Shown in pieces: positions 5,820 through 13,748 of a DNA stretch of 16,577 nt. Within the stretch, counting starts at the first letter, position 1, and every line of letters starts with the position of its first letter. A program made the translations under genes and the position numbers. The notes below the pieces were generated by a model. It did no database searches and was not told the origin of the DNA. It saw only the letters and a program-made list of their open reading frames with translations. Source of the stretch: Roseburia zhanii (GTDB lineage Bacteria; Bacillota; Clostridia; Lachnospirales; Lachnospiraceae); the NCBI RefSeq assembly GCF_014287635.1, contig NZ_JACOPH010000024.1, forward strand, positions 1 through 16,577, written 5' to 3'.

Positions 5820-8369
5820 TTATTTCGTTACCTGCACCTGCACTTTGGTAGTCTTCTTACCACTCTTTATAGTAATCTTAGCAGAGCCCTTTTTAACAGC
5901 TTTTACTTTTCCTTTGCCATTTACAGTGATGATCTTTTTATCAGAAGAAGTAAATTTGACTTTATCCTGTGAGGTGAGCGGTGTTACAGCCGTTTTTAAA
6001 GTGAAAGATTTGCCCTTTTTGAGGGTTAATTTCTTAGCGGTAACATTGGTAACAGTTAGTGTTTTAGTTTTTACTTTGTTTTTTTGTACATTGATCTTTA
6101 CAGATGCAGTTGCACCATTTTTTGTGGTGACAGTGATCGTAGCAGTTCCGATTTTCTTTGCGGTGATCTTACCTTTCCGGGATACTTTTGCAACTTTAGT
6201 GTTGGAAGATTCCCATTTGGCTATGGAGTCACCGTCGTAAAGTGTAGCTTTTACAGCAGTTGTGCTCTTGCCTTTCTGTAATGGAAGGGAAGAAACATTT
6301 AAGGTAATCGAAGTTTTTGCAGTTCCATCGGAGGATTGATTTGTATCTGTCGGTTCGGTGGAAGGCTGCTTGGTATCAGTCTGTCCTGTGGACGGATTGT
6401 CAGCTGGTGTTTCGTTTGGTTTCTGCTGATCTGGAATTTTGTTCCATTTAGCATAAAGGGTGATATTGTCTGTCACTGGAGCGTTAAAGTCGTAAGCAAC
6501 CGTACAGTCTTTATCTGTAAACCAGCCATCAAAAGTGTAGCCTGCCTTTGTCGGAGCAGATGGGGTTGCTGCGGTTCCATTGTAAGTAACCTGCTGGTTG
6601 TCAAGAGAAGAACCACCCATGGAATCAAAGTTTACATTGTAAGAAGCGATATCCCATTTAGCATAAAGAGTAATATCGTCTGTCACCGGAGTAGCAAAAT
6701 CATAAGATTTTGTATAGTCTTTATCCGTAAACCAGCCATCAAAAGTGTAGCCTGCCTTTGTCGGAGCAGATGGGGTTGCTGCGGTTCCATTGTAAGTAAC
6801 CTGCTGGTTGTCAAGAGAAGAACCACCCATGGAATCAAATGTTACCTGATAAGAATTGATCTCCCACTTAGCATAAAGAGCGGTATCTTTTGTTACCGGA
6901 CTTGTAATATCATAGGGATATATACATGCTTTATCTGTAAACCAGCCAAGGAATGTATAACCTGTCATAGTTGGAGATGTAATATTTGGGGCGGTAGCTG
7001 GATAAGTGACAATTTCTGATGTATAAATGGTATCAGGATCGCTATAAAATGTAACAGTGTATTGCTTTCCGGTGTATTTTGCAAAAAGTTCTGAATCAGC
7101 AGTTAAAGCATAATTATTATAGAATAAATTCGGTTTTGTTTCATATGATTCATCAGCATACCAGTCTTCAAAGTTATAATGGTCAATATCAAGTACCGGC
7201 AGATGTGCGAACAGGACGCCATTTGCTTTTTGGGAATAATAAACAGCCGAATGATAATCGTTTTCTGATTCTTTCAGATAATGAAGTTTTAACGAAACAA
7301 TGTCTTCTTCCGGAATGGAAGATTTCAACAGATCCAGATCAGAAATGATACCACTTTCAAGAGCAATCTGTTTGCCATCTAAACCATCGAAACCGTCGGT
7401 TCCTTTTATTGTGCTGCCGTCAGTATCGGTAAAGGTTCCGGCAGTACCACCTTTTCCAGCGGTGCCTGGGATTAAGGTTACATCGGCATCTTTTGCGATA
7501 TCAAAGACACTGCAGTAAAAATTGATCGCATTGCCACCACCTGTTCCATTTTGGGCATTTATATAATCATCTATATATTTTTGGGGAATTTCATCGTTGA
7601 TATCTGAACCATTACAGCCATTTTGTCCCATGCCACCGGTTACTGTAAACTTGGCACCCGATGCAACACTAAGGGTACGTCCGGCAAATTCAAGTCCATT
7701 AGAACTTTCAGTAGCAGCTTGAGGACAGTGCCTGTCGAGATCAATAAAACTAGGATATCCGGCTGTACCTGTAATTGTAACCGTACTGTTCGTATCAATG
7801 ATCAGATCTTTTCCAGAAAAGTCCATACCACAACTGCTCTCTGTGCCAATAGAAGACTGGGTATGACCTTCAGATGGATCGCCACCTGTTATGGTAACAG
7901 TTTCCTGTAAAATGAGAGATACCTCATCAGAGTCGACATAGACAGCTGGCGAACTACCCAGATCGTCAGCATTGCGTACAGCATTGCCACCCTTAAGGAT
8001 GATATTTTTGATGATCAGTGTACCGGAACCATCTACGGTCAACGCAGGAGTAGATTCAAAGCAGTCACCAGAATCAGAATGTACGTTGGTGCCGTTTAAG
8101 GTAAAATTTTTACCATCAAGAATGACTGTTTCATTATCCTTTAAGGAAATGGTTAAGCCATCTGTGACAGAGGAAGTCAGAGTATAGACTGTCTGGTTGT
8201 CATCATTCGTAGTAATTGTGATGGCATCATTTGATTCTGTAATCTTTGTGTCATCTTCTGTGTAAGCAAGTGTTGCTGCTTTTACTGCGGCATCTCCGGT
8301 AAATACGGAAGATACGGTAATACCGAGAGTGAGCAGGTAAGCTAATAGTTTTTTTAGTTCTTTTCTCAT
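5820..8369 (-). CDS. large secreted surface protein, paralogue of the 2541 gene
   Basis: Secreted protein of 849 residues; function unknown, adhesin-like architecture. Order: signal peptide (MRKELKKLLAYLLTLGITV, likely cut around VKA-A at 30-31); a glycine- and Thr-rich region to about 360 that may form a parallel beta-helix (TLIIKNIILKGGN, VTITGGDP, VTITGTAG); three List_Bact repeats of 70 residues ending in YAKW at about 501, 571 and 641; a Thr/Pro/Gln linker (642-684); and two BIG2 domains (about 685-760 and 765-848). It has one List_Bact repeat fewer than the paralogue. Repeats two and three share a 113-base identical block (6517-6629 and 6727-6839). The start is clear: AGGAGG (8374-8379) lies a few bases before the ATG. 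No wall-anchor motif is seen. From the third List_Bact repeat to the end it is nearly identical to the convergent paralogue, including a 74-base perfect match (6403-6476 with 4659-4732), which suggests gene conversion. Confidence 0.93.
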   Translation of the reverse strand: MRKELKKLLAYLLTLGITVSSVFTGDAAVKAATLAYTEDDTKITESNDAITITTNDDNQTVYTLTSSVTDGLTISLKDNETVILDGKNFTLNGTNVHSDSGDCFESTPALTVDGSGTLIIKNIILKGGNAVRNADDLGSSPAVYVDSDEVSLILQETVTITGGDPSEGHTQSSIGTESSCGMDFSGKDLIIDTNSTVTITGTAGYPSFIDLDRHCPQAATESSNGLEFAGRTLSVASGAKFTVTGGMGQNGCNGSDINDEIPQKYIDDYINAQNGTGGGNAINFYCSVFDIAKDADVTLIPGTAGKGGTAGTFTDTDGSTIKGTDGFDGLDGKQIALESGIISDLDLLKSSIPEEDIVSLKLHYLKESENDYHSAVYYSQKANGVLFAHLPVLDIDHYNFEDWYADESYETKPNLFYNNYALTADSELFAKYTGKQYTVTFYSDPDTIYTSEIVTYPATAPNITSPTMTGYTFLGWFTDKACIYPYDITSPVTKDTALYAKWEINSYQVTFDSMGGSSLDNQQVTYNGTAATPSAPTKAGYTFDGWFTDKDYTKSYDFATPVTDDITLYAKWDIASYNVNFDSMGGSSLDNQQVTYNGTAATPSAPTKAGYTFDGWFTDKDCTVAYDFNAPVTDNITLYAKWNKIPDQQKPNETPADNPSTGQTDTKQPSTEPTDTNQSSDGTAKTSITLNVSSLPLQKGKSTTAVKATLYDGDSIAKWESSNTKVAKVSRKGKITAKKIGTATITVTTKNGATASVKINVQKNKVKTKTLTVTNVTAKKLTLKKGKSFTLKTAVTPLTSQDKVKFTSSDKKIITVNGKGKVKAVKKGSAKITIKSGKKTTKVQVQVTK

Positions 8370-8413
8370 AATACCTCCTAAATTTTATATGTTATGTATA
8401 TTGATTCAATATG

Positions 8414-8442
8414 AGTATAGCAGAGGTGGAAATAAATGGGAA
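8414..8442 (-). promoter_or_regulatory. promoter of the minus-strand surface gene
   Basis: On the minus strand, TTCCCA (8442-8437) and the -10 box TATACT (8419-8414) are separated by 17 bases. TG one base upstream of the -10 makes it an extended -10 promoter. It leaves a leader of about 40 bases before the ATG at 8369. Confidence 0.55.
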
Positions 8443-8490
8443 CTAGCCATAAGGCTAAATTGTGGGTGAGGTTTGTTAAAAAAGTAGATA

Positions 8491-8853
8491 GTGAAATTTA
8501 AGGATTGTACTCTGTTGTTCAACTGCCTGTGTCATTCTATGAAATCAGCAAATTATCCGCAGGTGCCACTGTCTGCAGCAAATTTTATCAGCCAGCTTTT
8601 GTGTGCATCTTAGCAGGTGATGACATATGCGTAAAAGCTGTCCCACTGTCTGAGCACGATAACGCAGAATTATTCACTATATAAAAAGCGAGTTTGGGAC
8701 AGCTTTTGAATAAACGCATATGCCATCACCTGCTTAGAGGCACTAAAAAGCTGACTCTGAAATTTGCTGCAGACAGTGGCACCTGCGGATAGTTTGTCGA
8801 AAAATTAAAGTGACACAGGCTCTATACCATGTATTACAATCCTTAAATTTCAC
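8491..8853. repeat. 363-bp imperfect palindrome (large fold-back element)
   Basis: The ends are a perfect 19-bp inverted pair: GTGAAATTTAAGGATTGTA (8491-8509) and its complement at 8835-8853. A second perfect inverted block of 32 bp lies at 8554-8585 and 8760-8791. Further paired words include GCAGGTGATG/CATCACCTGC, CATATGCGT/ACGCATATG and AGCTGTCCCA/TGGGACAGCT. The unpaired centre is about 49 bases (8646-8694). The arms differ in several places, so the two halves have drifted apart. No target-site duplication is evident. It could be a fold-back mobile repeat; no transposase is present. Confidence 0.9.
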
Positions 8854-8881
8854 GCACCACAACCCATCTCAAAAATACAAT

Positions 8882-8910
8882 TTGAAAAAAGCCAGAATAT
8901 CCCGTATGAT
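8882..8910 (+). promoter_or_regulatory. sigma-A promoter of the YfhO operon
   Basis: TTGAAA (8882-8887), a 17-base spacer and TATGAT (8905-8910) give a near-consensus promoter. It stands about 65 bases before the start codon at 8975 and directly after the fold-back element. Confidence 0.7.
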
Positions 8911-8974
8911 AGATACAGACAGCATTGCAATAATCCAGATGATGTATATAGAATAAAGGGGGCTCATTTCAATA

Positions 8975-11335
8975 ATGAAAAAAGAATTAAACGGAAGAAA
9001 CGTATTTCTGATCGCATTTGCCATGGCATTGATCTGTTTTCTGCCATTTTTGATACGGGATAGAGGATTTTTTATATATTTCGGTGATTATGATTCACAG
9101 CAGATACCATTTTATATCAAAGTGCATGAAGCCGTCAGAAGTGGGAAATTTTTCTGGGATATGAAAACAGATCTTGGCAGCAGTATCTATACAAGTTATT
9201 CCTTTTACCTGCTTGGCAGTCCATTTTTCTGGCTGACGATCCCATTTCCAAAACAGGCACTTCCATACCTGATGCCGTTTTTGCAGATGCTAAAGATCGC
9301 ACTTGCGTCCCTGGGCGGATATTATTACAGCAGGCAGTTTACAAAAGATGACCGGAGTGCCTGCTTAGGCGGTCTGCTCTATGGATTTTGCGGTTTTATG
9401 ATGGTCAGTCTGGTATTTAATCACTTTGGGGAAGTCGTAGCATTCTTTCCATTTTATCTGCTGGCAGCAGATGATCTTGCACAGAAGAAAAAATATGGAG
9501 TATTCGCACTTTTGACAGCACTTATGGCAGTCACAAATTATTTCTTTTTTATCGGTGAGGCTGTATTTCTGGTGATCTATGTGCTGGTACGGTATGTGGC
9601 AGATAAGCAGTATGATACGAAGGACAAACTCTCCTGTCTGGCAAGATTTGCAGTAGAAGGTCTGAGTGGGATCCTGATTTCTGCATTTTTACTTCTTCCG
9701 TCACTGATCGCAGTAGCTGGAAATAAAAGGGTGTCGGAAACGATCTTTGACAGAAATCTGTTTGTGTATGGAGATATCAGAACATATCTGGCATTGATCA
9801 AAAGCCTTGTGCTGCAGCCGGACGTGATCAATGGAGAAACCTTATTTGGAACGACCGAAGGAACGGTGGCATCTCTTAGTCTGTATCTGCCGCTGTTTGC
9901 CTTCTGTGGGGTAGCAGCTTATTTTATGCAGAAAAAGGGCTGGGATTTCCTAAAAAAGATGTGTATGATCTGTCTGTTTCTGGCACTGATCCCGCTGGGC
10001 AATTCTCTGTTTGTGGCAGGAAATGGAACGTATTATGCAAGATGGTTTTTTATGCCGCTGCTTTTGATGGCAGTTATGACAGCTATAGCGGTTGAGGAAT
10101 TTGAACGGAAAGCATTTACGAAGGGAACGCTTCTCTATGGAGGACTCTTAGTCGTATTTTTACTGATCGGCATGATCACAAAATCTGCGTTTGTCAATGC
10201 AGAAGGTGTCTTTCTAATAAAGAACCGTTCAGATTATGAGATGGAAGTGGCAGCAGGTATCAGCTGTTTTTTCATACTTGCGTATCTGGTCTGGATATTG
10301 AAAAAAGATAAGAAAAAACAATATCTGAATATATTTTTAGGGGCTGGCATACTTTGCTGTATGGGAACTTTTTATCTGCATATGTATATGGGGGCTATAC
10401 AGGTCAGTGATGAAGGAAGGTCAGTTTATAAAGAACAGCTTTTTATGGATATGAGTATGGTCAGACCACAGGCTGGTGAGTTTTACCGGATAGAAACAGA
10501 TCATACAAGCACGAATGAAATGTTGACACAGGATATGCCATCTGTTTCCTGTTTTCTGAGTACGGTTTCCGGAAGCATCATGGATTTTTATGGATTTGCA
10601 GGGATTGACCGCAGCGTGGCAAGTGAGCTTCCATACGGACGGCTGGGGATTCGGAATCTGTTATCCGTGCGTTATTTTTTGCAGAATGAGAAAAATTCGG
10701 ACGACTACGCTTTTGTTGATCAGGGACTTTTAGCCGGATATCAGGAAGCTGGGGAAGAAAATGGATACAGTATTTATGAAAATGAAAATTACCTGCATAT
10801 GGGGACGGTATTTAACAATTATATGAAGCGTTCGGAGTATGAAAAACTCTCAGATGAAGAACAGGATCAGGTACTGCTTTTTGCATTGGTCATGGAAGAT
10901 GATAAGACAGCAGAATTTCAAAAAACAAAAGGTATCACAGAACTTTTTGCGGAAGAATTTCAACAGCAGATGCAGAAAGTGGCATTTGATGATACCGTAA
11001 AACAACAGTGTATGGAACTGAATCAGACGGCGGCAGACAGATTTGAGGAAGGAGATACAAAACTGACTTTTACTTATACAAAAGCGAAAAGTGGTCTGGC
11101 ATTTTTATCTGTTCCATACAGCAGCGGCTTTACGGCTTATGTTGATGGAAAAGAGACAGCTATCATCAAAACAGATGGTGGACTGATGGCAGTGCCTATA
11201 GAGGAAGGGACACAGGAACTGATCCTTATTTATAAGGAACCAGGATTTACAGCTGGGATTATATGCAGTATTCTTGGAATATGTCTGTTTGCAGTGTGGA
11301 TTTTTACTCATAAGCGTGGTATGATAAAGTTATAA
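8975..11335 (+). CDS. YfhO-family polytopic membrane protein (probable GT-C glycosyltransferase)
   Basis: Integral membrane protein of 786 residues, the normal size for the YfhO family. In Bacillus subtilis YfhO works with CsbB and GtcA to glycosylate lipoteichoic acid from a lipid-linked sugar outside the membrane; the same general role is inferred here, but the acceptor is unknown. Residues 10-28 form the first membrane segment, followed by the conserved acidic loop GDYDSQQIPFY (37-47), typical of GT-C enzymes. Many hydrophobic segments follow to about residue 480. A large, probably extracellular, domain occupies about 480-755 and ends in SVPYSSGFTAYVDGKE, and a last membrane helix sits near 757-778. 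The ATG at 8975 has a G-rich site (AAAGGGGG, 8955-8962) about 12 bases upstream, a rather long spacing. It heads an operon with the 98-residue gene 15 bases downstream. No csbB- or gtcA-like gene is in the window. Confidence 0.88.
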   Translation: MKKELNGRNVFLIAFAMALICFLPFLIRDRGFFIYFGDYDSQQIPFYIKVHEAVRSGKFFWDMKTDLGSSIYTSYSFYLLGSPFFWLTIPFPKQALPYLMPFLQMLKIALASLGGYYYSRQFTKDDRSACLGGLLYGFCGFMMVSLVFNHFGEVVAFFPFYLLAADDLAQKKKYGVFALLTALMAVTNYFFFIGEAVFLVIYVLVRYVADKQYDTKDKLSCLARFAVEGLSGILISAFLLLPSLIAVAGNKRVSETIFDRNLFVYGDIRTYLALIKSLVLQPDVINGETLFGTTEGTVASLSLYLPLFAFCGVAAYFMQKKGWDFLKKMCMICLFLALIPLGNSLFVAGNGTYYARWFFMPLLLMAVMTAIAVEEFERKAFTKGTLLYGGLLVVFLLIGMITKSAFVNAEGVFLIKNRSDYEMEVAAGISCFFILAYLVWILKKDKKKQYLNIFLGAGILCCMGTFYLHMYMGAIQVSDEGRSVYKEQLFMDMSMVRPQAGEFYRIETDHTSTNEMLTQDMPSVSCFLSTVSGSIMDFYGFAGIDRSVASELPYGRLGIRNLLSVRYFLQNEKNSDDYAFVDQGLLAGYQEAGEENGYSIYENENYLHMGTVFNNYMKRSEYEKLSDEEQDQVLLFALVMEDDKTAEFQKTKGITELFAEEFQQQMQKVAFDDTVKQQCMELNQTAADRFEEGDTKLTFTYTKAKSGLAFLSVPYSSGFTAYVDGKETAIIKTDGGLMAVPIEEGTQELILIYKEPGFTAGIICSILGICLFAVWIFTHKRGMIKL

Positions 11336-11350
11336 AAGAGGAGGATGCCT

Positions 11351-11647
11351 ATGAAGAGCAGAAGAATTGGATTAGAAGCAGAAGTGGTCAGATATGAACC
11401 GGGGAAAGGCTTGGAAGATGGCGTAGAACTTTGGTCGGATGTAGTGACAAAAGGCTGGATCGTAACCGATTATCTGGTAAAATTAAAAAAGGACGATGGC
11501 AGTATTATGTGTCCGTATATTTTAAACCGCAGAGGCAGGGTGTTCATTTGTGAAGGGGACTATATCATCACAGACGAAGATGGAACAAGACATGTATGTG
11601 GTGAAGATAAGATCTGGAACCGCTATGAAAAGCCACAGGAAGTATAA
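11351..11647 (+). CDS. 98-residue soluble protein of unknown function
   Basis: Small, soluble, charged protein without signal peptide or membrane segment. The start at 11351 is chosen over an ATG at 11345 because AGGAGG (11339-11344) lies six bases before it. The C-terminal stretch EGDYIITDEDGTRHVC followed by GEDKIWNRYEKP resembles in layout the 'GDWI...GE.YPC.PDIF...YE' tail of small proteins often found in phages and plasmids of Firmicutes; that likeness is from memory and is only suggestive. Cys residues at about 58, 70 and 84 might be noted, but no metal site is recognisable. It begins 15 bases after the YfhO-family gene and is followed by a terminator after seven bases, so it is the last gene of a two-gene operon. 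Confidence 0.8.
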   Translation: MKSRRIGLEAEVVRYEPGKGLEDGVELWSDVVTKGWIVTDYLVKLKKDDGSIMCPYILNRRGRVFICEGDYIITDEDGTRHVCGEDKIWNRYEKPQEV

Positions 11648-11654
11648 AAGAGAG

Positions 11655-11679
11655 GAATCCCATTTGCGGGATTCTTTTT
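11655..11679 (+). terminator. terminator of the YfhO operon
   Basis: GAATCCC (11655-11661) pairs perfectly with GGGATTC (11668-11674) around a six-base loop, followed by TTTTT. It lies seven bases after the stop codon of the 98-residue gene. Confidence 0.9.
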
Positions 11680-11698
11680 CTATCATCAGGGAATTTAA

Positions 11699-11909
11699 GA
11701 AAGTATGTAACTATTCAGAACTCCACTCATATATTCGCAAAACCGCACGATAAATCGTGCTTTACCGCTGCTTTGCAGCTATTTTGCTCATATATGGGGC
11801 GGTGGCTCTATTCGAGCCACCTTACGAATCATAAAAACTGCTACTTACATGCAAGCATGACGTATCAATTTTTATGATTCTAAGGGGTTCTGAATAGTTA
11901 CGAAAGTAT
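11699..11909. mobile_element. MITE-like element with 8-bp target duplication
   Basis: The element proper spans 11707-11901 (195 bp). Its ends are inverted repeats: GTAACTATTCAGAACTCC (11707-11724) and GGGGTTCTGAATAGTTAC (11884-11901), matching at 17 of 18 positions. The octamer GAAAGTAT flanks it perfectly on both sides (11699-11706 and 11902-11909), the mark of a transposition. Inside are several hairpins: CATATAT..GCAAAA with TTTTGC..ATATATG (11728-11796) enclosing GCACGAT/ATCGTGC (11745-11760) and GCTGC/GCAGC (11767-11779); GGTGGCTC/GAGCCACC (11801-11821); and GAATCATAAAAA/TTTTTATGATTC (11826-11880). No protein is encoded, so it must depend on a transposase elsewhere. 8-bp duplications occur in several IS families, and I cannot name the partner. 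Confidence 0.85.
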
Positions 11910-11950
11910 AATAAATTAGAGGGAAAGTTTTTTAAGATGTGATTATAGTA

Positions 11951-11978
11951 TGGTCATTTTAAAAAAAACGAGTATAAT
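11951..11978 (+). promoter_or_regulatory. promoter of the flippase gene
   Basis: TGGTCA (11951-11956), a 16-base spacer and a perfect TATAAT (11973-11978). It lies about 70 bases before the start codon and about 40 bases after the MITE-like element, so the element has landed just upstream of this promoter. Confidence 0.65.
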
Positions 11979-12049
11979 ATAAGAGATTGTGGAATTATCA
12001 GAAATTGAATTACTGCGATATTACATAGAAAGATAAAGAGAGGTCTTTT

Positions 12050-13684
12050 ATGGCTAGGAAAAGCAGCAAAAATAATTATCTCAAACAGGCAGGTATTCTT
12101 GCGGCTGCCGGAATTATCTGTCGTATTATCGGAATTTTATATAGAAGTCCGCTGACAAGTATCATTGGTGATGAAGGTAATGGATATTATACTTCAGCAT
12201 ACAATATCTATACGATCATACTATTGTTATCTTCATATAGTATCCCATCTGCGGTGTCGAAGATCATTGCATCGAAGTTAGCCCTGAAAGAATACCGCAA
12301 TGCACACCGTATCTTCCGCTGTGCATTGATCTATGTGTGTGTGATCGGAGGGGCGGCAAGCCTGTTTACACTGTTTGGAGCGGAACTGTTTTTAGAGGGT
12401 GAGGCAGCAGTTGTTCTCCGGGTATTTTCCCCAACGATATTTTTGTCCGGATTTGTAGGTGTATTAAGAGGATATTTTCAGGCACATGGATCGATGATCC
12501 AGACTTCTTTTTCACAGATATTAGAGCAGATCTTAAATGCGGTCATCAGTATTTTAGCGGCAAATCTGCTGATCGATCTTGTGACTTCAAAGAGCACGAC
12601 GGCACAGGCAATTTACGGAGCAGCAGGAAGTGCATTAGGAACAGGCAGCGGTGTTGTGGCGGCACTTTTGTTTATGCTGTTTGTCTATGCGATCAACCGG
12701 AAGATGATCTATACCCGTATCGCAAAAGACAGACACCGGTATGTGGATTCCTATGGAGATATCTTGCGTGGAATGCTTAGTACAGTCACACCGATCATTA
12801 TGAGTACGTTTATCTATAATTTCAGTACTTCATTTAATCAGACGGTATATTCAAAAGTCATGATCTATGCAAGGGGGCTCAGCCTGGCACAGACAGCAAC
12901 GTCTTATGGTATTTTTGCGGGAAAAGCCATGGTCATCATCAATATACCTATCGCATTAGCTTCGTCATTATCAGCGGCTATGATACCGACGATCTCTGCA
13001 AGCAGTGCATTAGGGGATCAGACAGCTACCCGCAGAAAAGTAGTCAATGCGATGTGGACAACGATGCTGATCGCAATTCCGTCGTCTGTTGGACTTGCGG
13101 TATTAGCAAAACCGATCATGCAGCTTTTGTTCCCACAGAAGGATTCTTTGGATATGGCTGCAAAACTTTTGGCAATGATCGCGATCACGGTTGTATTCTA
13201 TTCCTTATCGACACTCAGCAATGGTATTTTACAGGGGATCGGACAGGTAAAACTGCCAGTCCGGAATGCAGCGATCGCATTAGCTGTGCAGACGGTTTTA
13301 TTGGTAGTATTACTGATGTTTACAGAACTCGATCTGTATGCACTTGTAATCTGTCTGATTGTATATTCATTTATGATGTGCGTATTAAACAGTATTTCTG
13401 TAAGGCATTGTATTGGTGTAGGGGAGAATTTTAAAACGATGTTTTTGATGCCTGCGATCGCTGCAGCAATTATGGGAGCAGCCGCAAAAGGTACTTATAT
13501 GGGAATGCAGCTATTTGTATCGAGCAATATCATCTGTTTAGTACCGTCCCTGTTAGTGGCTGTTATCATATATTTTGTAGCAGCGCTGATGATCGGGGCA
13601 GTAGGCAGGGAACAGTTATTGAACCTGCCGAAAGGACAATTGATCGTCAGAGTGGCAGAAAAATGCCATTTATTAAGAAGATAA
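12050..13684 (+). CDS. MurJ/YtgP/SpoVB-type lipid flippase (MOP superfamily)
   Basis: Polytopic membrane protein of 544 residues, the same length as Bacillus subtilis YtgP (MurJ). Members of this family (Polysacc_synt with Polysacc_synt_C) move undecaprenyl-linked precursors such as lipid II across the membrane for wall or polysaccharide synthesis. The N-terminal signature is visible: KQAGILAAAGIICRIIGILY (first helix), then SIIGDEGNGYYTSAYNIYT and SYSIPSAVSKIIASKLA, as in the YtgP/SpoVB branch. About 14 hydrophobic segments follow, with FVGVLRGYFQAHGSM and ALASSLSAAMIPTISASSA in the middle, corresponding to conserved family regions. The ATG has GAGAGG six bases upstream. It has its own promoter (11951-11978) and a terminator (13699-13748), so it is likely single. 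Whether the substrate is lipid II or another lipid-linked sugar cannot be told. YtgP and SpoVB are both possible names. Confidence 0.9.
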   Translation: MARKSSKNNYLKQAGILAAAGIICRIIGILYRSPLTSIIGDEGNGYYTSAYNIYTIILLLSSYSIPSAVSKIIASKLALKEYRNAHRIFRCALIYVCVIGGAASLFTLFGAELFLEGEAAVVLRVFSPTIFLSGFVGVLRGYFQAHGSMIQTSFSQILEQILNAVISILAANLLIDLVTSKSTTAQAIYGAAGSALGTGSGVVAALLFMLFVYAINRKMIYTRIAKDRHRYVDSYGDILRGMLSTVTPIIMSTFIYNFSTSFNQTVYSKVMIYARGLSLAQTATSYGIFAGKAMVIINIPIALASSLSAAMIPTISASSALGDQTATRRKVVNAMWTTMLIAIPSSVGLAVLAKPIMQLLFPQKDSLDMAAKLLAMIAITVVFYSLSTLSNGILQGIGQVKLPVRNAAIALAVQTVLLVVLLMFTELDLYALVICLIVYSFMMCVLNSISVRHCIGVGENFKTMFLMPAIAAAIMGAAAKGTYMGMQLFVSSNIICLVPSLLVAVIIYFVAALMIGAVGREQLLNLPKGQLIVRVAEKCHLLRR

Positions 13685-13698
13685 GTGATAGTGAAGTT

Positions 13699-13748
13699 AA
13701 AAAAGAGAGTATGAAAAAACAACGAATGTTTTCTCATACTCTCTTTTT
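13699..13748. terminator. two-way terminator
   Basis: AAAAAAGAGAGTATGA (13699-13714) pairs with TCATACTCTCTTTTT (13734-13748) around a loop that can form further GAAAA/TTTTC pairs. It has T runs on the 3' side in both directions, and stops the flippase gene from the left and the small minus-strand gene from the right. The stop codon of that gene (13747-13749) overlaps it. Confidence 0.85.

Larger units (their letters stand above)
8443..8974. other. intergenic region between divergent genes
   Basis: This region separates the minus-strand surface gene from the YfhO-family gene. It is filled mostly by a 363-base fold-back (8491-8853). The rightward promoter at 8882-8910 is just outside the element and the leftward promoter at 8414-8442 just outside its other end. 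I see no gene in it. Confidence 0.7.

Noticed and set aside
5660..5822. CRISPR array
   Set aside because: The 36-base period is right for a repeat, but the units follow one another without spacers and no cas gene is present.
5845..6240. Plus-strand frame opposite the BIG2 domains
   Set aside because: Antisense shadow of the surface gene; the same shadow appears opposite the paralogue, and no start signals are present.
6336..7019. 227-residue plus-strand frame
   Set aside because: Antisense shadow of the List_Bact repeats; its internal repeats only mirror the 210-bp periodicity.
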